A DNA stretch of 64,000 bases from CAZGHF01 sp964525595 (GTDB lineage Bacteria > Patescibacteriota > Minisyncoccia > UBA6257 > GWB1-50-10), in NCBI GenBank assembly GCA_964525595.1, contig CAZGHF010000002.1, forward strand, positions 15,082-79,081, given 5' to 3'. A model generated the notes under the pieces. The model saw only the letters and a program-made list of their open reading frames with translations, made no database searches and had not been told where the DNA came from. The position numbers were made by a program, and so were the translations under genes. How positions within the stretch are numbered: position 1 is the stretch's first letter; every line of letters begins with the position of its first letter. Shown here in pieces: positions 23,142 to 29,460 of the stretch.

Positions 23142-25337
23142 ATGGCTCGAGAAAAAAATAAAACAGGTGTTTTTAAAATCAAACCGGCAGCCAGACATAT
23201 ATTGACTATCGGTCGTGACTTGATAAAAGATAACGCAACCGCTCTTTTAGAGCTGGTTAAAAACAGTTATGACGCCGATGCAACGCAGGTGACCATTGAA
23301 TTTTCTTCCGTAAAAAGTAGGCGGGGGGCGGGTATAAAGATTAGCGTGCAGGATAATGGTCTTGGCATGAATTATCAGACAGTGACTACAGTGTGGATGG
23401 TTCCATCAACTCTCTACAAACAACAGAAGGAGTTTTTGAGCGAAATAAAACAGCGTCCGTTACAAGGAAGGAAAGGTATCGGAAGATATGCCGCTTCTAT
23501 TTTAGGAGATGAGCTTCATCTTAAAACAACTCAAGAAAGAGAAGTAACTACTCTTTCGATATATTGGAAAGATTTTGAAGAAAAAGAATATCTTGATGAT
23601 ATTGAAATCTCAATTAACAGGGGAAAAACAAGTGACCCCGCCGGTACATGTATTGAAATTATCGGTAGTACTGACAAATTAAGAGAGTGGGATAAGCCTC
23701 AAATCGAGAGCTTTATAAAAGAATTGCGGCGCCTTATTTCTCCTATACACGAAAAGGATATAAAAACCGATTTTGAAATAAAACTCCTTTTTAAAGATTT
23801 TCCGGTTGATGCATATAAGAACGAAACAATAACCATCGAACCATTTCCAATTCTGGAGGTATTCGATTATCGCATATCGGGAGAAGTATCAGGGACCGGT
23901 GAAGCAAATCTTGTATTTGAAAATGGGACCGCCGGAACTGTTAGTGAAAAGTTTAAAATTCACATTCTCCTTGATGACGGAGCAAAATACTGCGGTAAGT
24001 TAAGCGTGGATTTTAAAATATATGACAAGGACGCTGACTCTATAGAGAATCTTATAGAAAAAATTGGAGACCGGACGAATGGTTCTAAATCTGGCGAAAA
24101 ACTCAGTAAGAATGAAGCAAGAAGCCTCCTAAAACAAATTTGTGGTATTGCTGTTTATCGGGGTGGCTTTCGCATCCGTCCGCACGGAGATCCGGGATAT
24201 GATTGGCTCCAACTTGACCGCCGGCGCGTTCAAAAACCAGGAGTGCGCGTAGGCAGTGACCGAGTAAGCGGATTCATTGAAATAGAACCCGAGGAAAGAT
24301 CTTGTCTGGAAGAGAAAGCAAGTCGTGACGGCTTAAAAGAAAATAAGTACTTCCTTGGTCTTACTCAGATTGCCACCCGTATCCTTCTTGAGGCGGAAAA
24401 TAAGCGTTATCAATTTAAGCTGAAAACAGGTCAGGAAAACTCACAGCGTAATCTTATTAGGAAACTCGAGAATCTCTTTGATTTTTCAGATGTTACCCAG
24501 AGTATAGAAAAAAAACTCGCGGATCATGAGATGCCGAAATCGGAGCGTAAAAAGATTGTCGGTTTAATTGATGCGCGTGTCGAGGAAAGTAACAAGGTTG
24601 TTGAAGATGTAAAACGCATCATTGCCATCTATCAAGGACAAGCTACACTCGGAAAGATTGTCAGGGTAGTCCTACACGAAGGCAGGAATCCCTTAAGCTA
24701 TTTTCAGAATCAAATACCCGTCATTAAAAAGTGGGTTGATGAGTTAAAAACGGAATTTAATAAAAATCTTCTAAATCAACTCGTTGACCGCCTCGACGCT
24801 ATTAAACGACAGGCTGAGTTGCTAATTAATCTTTTTAGAAAAATCAGTCCCCTGGCCGCCCAACGCAAGGCAAACCCCGCTACTTTTTATTTGAAGAAAA
24901 ACCTGGAGGAGATCATCGATATTTTCTCGCAAGAATTCAAAGAGAAAAAGATCAAAATTAGACTGGATTGTGATCCTGATATACAAGTTACTGCGTGGCC
25001 TGAAGATATAAGCCAGACAATAGTAAATCTCCTTGACAACAGTTTGTACTGGCTTGCACAGAATAAAAATAGCGCCAGGAAAGTTACAATAACCGGAACG
25101 ATTATGGGTGACACGTTTCAGTTGACTTACAAAGACAATGGCCCAGGAATTGAAAAAAAGTTTATACGGGATGAACTCATATTTGAGCCGGGATTTACAA
25201 CAAAACCTGATGGAACTGGTCTCGGGTTGGCAATTGCGGGAGAGGCTATGGAAAGGAGCGGGGGTAAGTTGACCGCTGTTTATTCAGAATCTGGTGCACA
25301 TTTTGAGATAGATTTTCCTTTACAATCAAAAAAGTAA
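23142..25337 (+). CDS. soluble histidine kinase with two GHKL ATPase domains
   Basis: A 731-residue protein without membrane segments. Residues 25-240 are a MutL/Hsp90/MORC-type GHKL ATPase: N-box ALLELVKNSYDAD (35-47), DNGLGM (71-76), and the GRKGIGRYA loop (109-117). A middle region has a conserved-looking RGGFRIRPHGDPGYDW. The C-terminus is a classical kinase core: an H-box LHEGRNPLSYF with H512, the N-box VNLLDNSLYW, DNGPGI and GTGLGLAIAGEA. MutL-like ATPases in restriction-modification operons are known (Iyer, Abhiman and Aravind). The phosphotransfer module is the unusual addition. Spacing to both neighbours is 1-13 bases, indicating one operon. Confidence 0.85.
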   Translation: MAREKNKTGVFKIKPAARHILTIGRDLIKDNATALLELVKNSYDADATQVTIEFSSVKSRRGAGIKISVQDNGLGMNYQTVTTVWMVPSTLYKQQKEFLSEIKQRPLQGRKGIGRYAASILGDELHLKTTQEREVTTLSIYWKDFEEKEYLDDIEISINRGKTSDPAGTCIEIIGSTDKLREWDKPQIESFIKELRRLISPIHEKDIKTDFEIKLLFKDFPVDAYKNETITIEPFPILEVFDYRISGEVSGTGEANLVFENGTAGTVSEKFKIHILLDDGAKYCGKLSVDFKIYDKDADSIENLIEKIGDRTNGSKSGEKLSKNEARSLLKQICGIAVYRGGFRIRPHGDPGYDWLQLDRRRVQKPGVRVGSDRVSGFIEIEPEERSCLEEKASRDGLKENKYFLGLTQIATRILLEAENKRYQFKLKTGQENSQRNLIRKLENLFDFSDVTQSIEKKLADHEMPKSERKKIVGLIDARVEESNKVVEDVKRIIAIYQGQATLGKIVRVVLHEGRNPLSYFQNQIPVIKKWVDELKTEFNKNLLNQLVDRLDAIKRQAELLINLFRKISPLAAQRKANPATFYLKKNLEEIIDIFSQEFKEKKIKIRLDCDPDIQVTAWPEDISQTIVNLLDNSLYWLAQNKNSARKVTITGTIMGDTFQLTYKDNGPGIEKKFIRDELIFEPGFTTKPDGTGLGLAIAGEAMERSGGKLTAVYSESGAHFEIDFPLQSKK

Positions 25338-25350
25338 AGAATTCAATTAT

Positions 25351-26463
25351 ATGAAACTTATAATTGTTGAGGACGATAAAGATCAAATCATTTCCTATCT
25401 GGATACAATCACAGTCGTAAATTCATCTGGTGGTGGTCATAATATAGAAAACCCTAAGGTAGTGGGAACTTTAACAGAAGCACTCGAGGCGATAGAAAAC
25501 AAGCACTTTGACGGAGCAATAGTCGATCTGAAACTTTCTCGTAGTAACCGAGACAAGACCGACGGAAACGAAATCATCGGGCAGATTGTAAATTTAAAAA
25601 GGTTTCCTGTTTTTGTTTACTCATCTTTTCTTGAAGATATTGACCCCGCCATAGAGAATTCTTTTTTCTTTCAGCAATTTGAAAGGACTACTGTCCCGTT
25701 TCGGGATGTTGTAATAAAACTTCATGATATTTATAAAACCGGAGTAACAAAAATTCTTGGTCGAGACGGTGCCATAGAAAGCCATCTGACTAAAATCTTC
25801 TGGAAGCATGTGGCTGAGTCATTTGAGGGTTTATGTCAAAAAGGGATTACCGAGAAGCAACTCCTTCGATATATTACTGGGCATTTATATGAATATCTTG
25901 AACTCGATGATATGGCTGAGTCATTTAAAAAATATTTACCGGAAGAGGTTTATATTAAACCCTCTATAAAACTTAATTTTTTTACGGGGGGTATCATTAA
26001 AGACAAAAACTCCCAGAGAAACTTTATAATTCTCACACCATCCTGCGACATCGTCCAAAACAAAGCTAAAAGTATGCTTCTGGCGTCTGTCCGTAGCCTT
26101 ACAGATGATCCTGTACGCGATCTCAAAACCAAATCTACAAACAGAATTCCTGCTGATCTTCGGGGAGCACAGAGGCAAGTTGCGGAGGAAGAAAAAAAGA
26201 CGGCTAAAAAACAGCTTGAAGATTTAATACGAAATAATTATTCTCACAAATATTATTTCCTGCCCAGAAGCAAGAATTTCGAGGGAGGTTTAATTAATTT
26301 CCAGGATTTGGAATCCGTAGAACCAGCCGCAATGAACGGGAGATTTGATATTATTGCAACTATAAATAATCAATTTCTGAAAGACATCGTCGCAAAGTTT
26401 TCGTTTTATTATTCCCGTCAGGGCGCACCGGAAGTCGACTTTTCTGTTGCTGATCTCCCGTAG
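25351..26463 (+). CDS. receiver-domain protein with a novel C-terminal domain
   Basis: A 370-residue protein, probable partner of the upstream kinase. Residues 1-125 form a CheY-like receiver: acidic pair in IIVEDDKD (E7-D9), phospho-acceptor D59 in AIVDLKLS, and FVYSS for the Thr/Ser switch. The usual KP(F) lysine appears as VPF, so dephosphorylation or signalling could differ. Residues 126-370 have no DNA-binding domain that I recognise. They contain FIILTPSCDIVQNKAKSMLLASVRS, typical of a buried beta-sheet with a Cys, and a Lys/Glu-rich helix. The output could be enzymatic or act by protein contact. Confidence 0.8.
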   Translation: MKLIIVEDDKDQIISYLDTITVVNSSGGGHNIENPKVVGTLTEALEAIENKHFDGAIVDLKLSRSNRDKTDGNEIIGQIVNLKRFPVFVYSSFLEDIDPAIENSFFFQQFERTTVPFRDVVIKLHDIYKTGVTKILGRDGAIESHLTKIFWKHVAESFEGLCQKGITEKQLLRYITGHLYEYLELDDMAESFKKYLPEEVYIKPSIKLNFFTGGIIKDKNSQRNFIILTPSCDIVQNKAKSMLLASVRSLTDDPVRDLKTKSTNRIPADLRGAQRQVAEEEKKTAKKQLEDLIRNNYSHKYYFLPRSKNFEGGLINFQDLESVEPAAMNGRFDIIATINNQFLKDIVAKFSFYYSRQGAPEVDFSVADLP

Positions 26464-26523
26464 ATATGACGAGCACACAAATCCAAAAAAATTAGGATAA
26501 ATCCCACATCCTCCACCGGTATA

Positions 26524-26757
26524 ATGAAAAGAGATAAAAATTGCGGTTTATGTAAAGAGGGACATAATTTTGATGACCACTTAGTAATGCTTGCGATGGG
26601 ACACCTGTTGATTGAGCACCATCCTAAAAATGGATTTACGGAAGACGAAATATTTGAAAAGTGTAATGCGCTCTCAGCGAATGTTGCACATGAAAATATT
26701 CACAGCAACATCGAGCTGATTTCCGCGCAATTCAATGAATTAGGAGTAGAAAAATAA
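26524..26757 (+). CDS. unrecognised 77-residue protein with a CxxC pair
   Basis: A small soluble protein with CGLCKEGH at the N-terminus and several further His (FDDHLVML, MGHLLIEHH, ENIHSN), which suggests a metal site. The rest is helical. It follows the receiver gene by 60 bases, with a TATAAT immediately before its ATG. A short palindromic repeat begins right after the stop. No family recognised. Confidence 0.55.
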   Translation: MKRDKNCGLCKEGHNFDDHLVMLAMGHLLIEHHPKNGFTEDEIFEKCNALSANVAHENIHSNIELISAQFNELGVEK

Positions 26758-26788
26758 CCCTCCACCGGCGGGGCGGGAAATTAGATTC

Positions 26789-27178
26789 ATGGAATACAAA
26801 GGCGTAATAATTGAGGAAAGCTTGGAGAATAAAGACGTTTTGGGTAACGTGAAAATTTTGAGTACTAAAATCGAGCCAGTGACGGAAAACCACAAAACGC
26901 CTTGGATAAAGCAATGGACGCTTCATACGGTTGAGGTTTCGAAAAGTGATGCCGAAGAAATTGCCGAAAAAATAAGCAAATCGCTGGATAGTGAGCATAA
27001 CTGGTACGCCGATTTTAAAAACGAAGAAACTCATTTCATTATCTTTCGCGGCAGAGTTTTTAAGGTGAACAGGACTAAAAAAGAGGAATACGACACCGCG
27101 ACAAAATACGGCCTTACTCTCGGCATCCCAGATTACCAACTTGACTTCTCGTCGCATATCAAGAAGTGGGAAAGATAA
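26789..27178 (+). CDS. conserved-looking hypothetical protein, 129 residues
   Basis: A soluble alpha/beta protein (MEYKGVIIEESLENKDVL at the start; WTLHTVEV, NWYADFKNEETHFIIFRGRV in the middle). The pattern of alternating strands around a central Trp-Tyr-Asp resembles small proteins I associate with candidate-phyla genomes, but I know no function for them. It is flanked on both sides by copies of the CCTCCACCGGCGGGG repeat. Confidence 0.6.
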   Translation: MEYKGVIIEESLENKDVLGNVKILSTKIEPVTENHKTPWIKQWTLHTVEVSKSDAEEIAEKISKSLDSEHNWYADFKNEETHFIIFRGRVFKVNRTKKEEYDTATKYGLTLGIPDYQLDFSSHIKKWER

Positions 27179-27218
27179 TTCTACCCCCTCCACCGGCGGG
27201 GTATAGAGAAATAGATTA

Positions 27219-27926
27219 ATGGATATTATTTTTCAGTATGCTTATGCGGTGTTAGTCGTGCCTTTTGCGGTGGCGTGGGTTTTGATTTTTATTTTCAGCA
27301 AGAATACCAGGAAGGAACAACTTATCATGAGCATTTTGCTGATTCCTGTTGGTCCGATTAGTGAATTGATTTATTTTCAGGATTATTGGACCCCCGGCAG
27401 TATTTTTTCTTTTTCCATCGGTCCGGTACTCATATTGATTGAGGATATCCTCTTTCTTTTTTTCATAGGCGGCATCGGGGGAGTTATATATGAAGCGTTG
27501 GTCGGCAGGCGGGCGCGAAAAATAAAAAAGTCTCCTCATTACCTCATCAGCGTTCCTATTGTAATAGCGGTTGTAGTGATTGTTTCTTTAGGGCTTTGGT
27601 TTTTAGGGGTTAACTCTATTTTCTCAACATCACTTGGGTTTATTGCCGGTGCACTTCTTGTAGTAAGTCAGCGGAAAGACCTATTTATTAATTCATTATT
27701 GAGTGGTTTGGGCGTAATGGCGATTATGTTTGTTTCTTATTTTATTCTTTTTAGCTTCGTTACTAACTCCGAAGAAATTTTACAGCAGGGATGGCTGATC
27801 TACGGCACCCGGCTTGATATGAGAATTCTTGGTTTGCCCCTTACGGAAATGTTTTGGGGATTTTCCTGGGGATTGCTCGTCGGCCCCATTTACGAATTCG
27901 CCCGCAAGCTACAATTGGTAAAATAA
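27219..27926 (+). CDS. multi-pass membrane protein, lycopene-cyclase-domain-like
   Basis: A 235-residue protein with about six or seven membrane spans. Two similar halves each place an acidic residue in a span (LILIEDILFLFFIGG and LPLTEMFWGFSWGLLVGPIY), recalling the PxEE-type motif of the CrtYcd/lycopene cyclase family. No carotenoid genes are nearby, so it is more likely a repurposed relative. A palindromic repeat lies before the start and another after the stop. Confidence 0.5.
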   Translation: MDIIFQYAYAVLVVPFAVAWVLIFIFSKNTRKEQLIMSILLIPVGPISELIYFQDYWTPGSIFSFSIGPVLILIEDILFLFFIGGIGGVIYEALVGRRARKIKKSPHYLISVPIVIAVVVIVSLGLWFLGVNSIFSTSLGFIAGALLVVSQRKDLFINSLLSGLGVMAIMFVSYFILFSFVTNSEEILQQGWLIYGTRLDMRILGLPLTEMFWGFSWGLLVGPIYEFARKLQLVK

Positions 27927-27957
27927 CCTCACCCCCTCCACCGGCGGGATGGTTGAT

Positions 27958-27985
27958 ATACCACCCTAGGGGTGGTATTTTGTTT
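27958..27985 (+). terminator. terminator at the right edge of the island
   Basis: ATACCACCC/GGGTGGTAT, a perfect 9-base stem with a 3-base loop, then TTTGTTT. Confidence 0.8.
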
Positions 27986-28020
27986 AAAGCAAATCAATCC
28001 CACTTAGCCGGAGGCGGAAG

Positions 28021-28146
28021 ATGCCGGACATCATTTTATTAGTATCGCAGCTGCTGCTTCTGGTTATCGGACTGGTTGCAGTGGTATTGGCTATTCTCGT
28101 CGGCTCATTCATCTGGGCGTTGTACCTCGAATGGAGGAGCCCTTGA
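28021..28146 (+). CDS. 41-residue single-span membrane protein
   Basis: The frame MPDIILLVSQLLLLVIGLVA continues hydrophobic to about residue 33 and ends LYLEWRSP. A GGAGG ribosome site lies 6-10 bases upstream, and a strong hairpin follows the stop, so it looks like an independent unit. It resembles the 29-residue ORF at 14374 in layout. No function can be assigned. Confidence 0.55.
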   Translation: MPDIILLVSQLLLLVIGLVAVVLAILVGSFIWALYLEWRSP

Positions 28147-28171
28147 TGAAAAGCGCCGCGACGACAAGCGA

Positions 28172-28208
28172 AGGGCGGTCCCCAAAAAGGACCGCCCTCA
28201 AACTTTTT
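28172..28208 (+). terminator. terminator before rarA
   Basis: AGGGCGGTCC/GGACCGCCCT, a perfect 10-base stem with a 7-base loop, then CTTTTT. Confidence 0.8.
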
Positions 28209-28242
28209 AAAAAGTCGCTGTTTTGCGGTAGAGTTAAGGGTG

Positions 28243-29439
28243 ATGGAACCTTTAGCTTCAAAAATCAGACCGAAGAGCTTAAAGGAATTTTTTGGCCAAG
28301 AACATTTGGTGGGGAAGGGAAAGCCTCTCCGGATTGCGATTAAGGAGAAACATCTGTTCTCCTTTATTTTGTGGGGGCCGCCCGGCTCCGGCAAAACAAC
28401 GCTGGCAAAGATATATGCCAGGAGCTTAAAGGCAAAACTCTACGAGCTTTCTGCGGTTTCAGCCGGCAAAGACGATATCAAAAAAATACTGGGAGAGGGT
28501 CGTTCGCAAACTAACTCAAGAGGGTGTTTCCGGGGCGACGCCCAAGTCTTACCCTCTATCGCCAGTTCGCTCACTCCCGTTCCGAAGATTTTATTTTTGG
28601 ACGAAATCCACCGATTCAACAAGGCCCAGCAGGACTTTCTTTTGCCGTATGTAGAATCAGGAGAACTTACCTTAATTGGAGCTACAACGGAGAATCCAAG
28701 CTTTGAGATTATTTCGCCCCTGCTTTCGAGGTGCCGGGTGTTTGTATTAAACGAGCTCTCTGCAGAAGAAATGGCAAAGATAATAAAGCGGACGGGCTTA
28801 AAGCTGGACAAGAAAGCTACAGACTGGCTTTGCGCTATGGCTAACGGAGATGCCAGACAGGCCATTTTAATGCTTGAGAACACCAAAGAACTCTACGGGA
28901 CAATTAGCGTTGAAACACTTAAAGATACGCTCCAGGCAAAGTTTCTCCGATATGACAAGAAAGGGGATGAGCATTACAACACCATTTCAGCCTTTATTAA
29001 GAGCATGAGAGCATCCCAGCCCGATGCCGCCTTGTATTACCTGGCAAGAATGATTGATGCAGGAGAAGATCCAAAGTTCATAGCAAGAAGAATGGTCATC
29101 TTTGCCTCAGAAGACATCGGATTAGCCCAACCCACGGCTCTTGTTGTTGCAAATGAGGTATTTCATGCAGTAGAGATGATTGGGCTTCCGGAATGTGCCA
29201 TTAACCTGGCGCACGGGGTAGCCTACCTGTGTAAATGCGAAAAGGACAGGAGCTCATACGAGGCATACTTTCGCGCCGTGGATGATGTGAAAGAATTTGG
29301 TAATCTGCCGGTTCCTTTAAAGTTGAGGAATGCCCCGACCAAACTCATGGAAGAATTAGAATACGGAAAGGGGTATGAGAAGTACGCAAAGGATGATTTT
29401 TTACCGAAGAAGCTGAAAGGAAAGAAGTATTTAAGATAA
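28243..29439 (+). CDS. rarA: replication-associated recombination ATPase RarA (MgsA)
   Basis: Clamp-loader-like AAA+ protein acting at stalled replication forks. It begins MEPLASKIRPKSLKEFFGQ, with Walker A GPPGSGKTT, Walker B ILFLDEIHRF, sensor 1 LIGATTENPSFE, arginine finger LSRCRVF, and the C-terminal tetramer domain (RMIDAGEDPKFIARRM). ATG 28243 is preferred over GTG 28240. Between KDDIKKIL and the Walker B there are about 20 extra residues (RSQTNSRGCFRGDAQVLPS and following) encoded by a hairpin-rich stretch (28495-28585), probably an in-frame palindromic insertion. Confidence 0.92.
   Translation: MEPLASKIRPKSLKEFFGQEHLVGKGKPLRIAIKEKHLFSFILWGPPGSGKTTLAKIYARSLKAKLYELSAVSAGKDDIKKILGEGRSQTNSRGCFRGDAQVLPSIASSLTPVPKILFLDEIHRFNKAQQDFLLPYVESGELTLIGATTENPSFEIISPLLSRCRVFVLNELSAEEMAKIIKRTGLKLDKKATDWLCAMANGDARQAILMLENTKELYGTISVETLKDTLQAKFLRYDKKGDEHYNTISAFIKSMRASQPDAALYYLARMIDAGEDPKFIARRMVIFASEDIGLAQPTALVVANEVFHAVEMIGLPECAINLAHGVAYLCKCEKDRSSYEAYFRAVDDVKEFGNLPVPLKLRNAPTKLMEELEYGKGYEKYAKDDFLPKKLKGKKYLR
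28495..28585. repeat. hairpin-rich in-frame insertion within rarA
   Basis: AGAGGGT at the start is mirrored by ACCCTCT near 28550-28556, with an inner GGGCGACGCCC hairpin. RarA proteins usually have a short loop at this position, so the segment looks inserted. Confidence 0.4.
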
Positions 29440-29460
29440 GTACGCTATACTATATATAAT

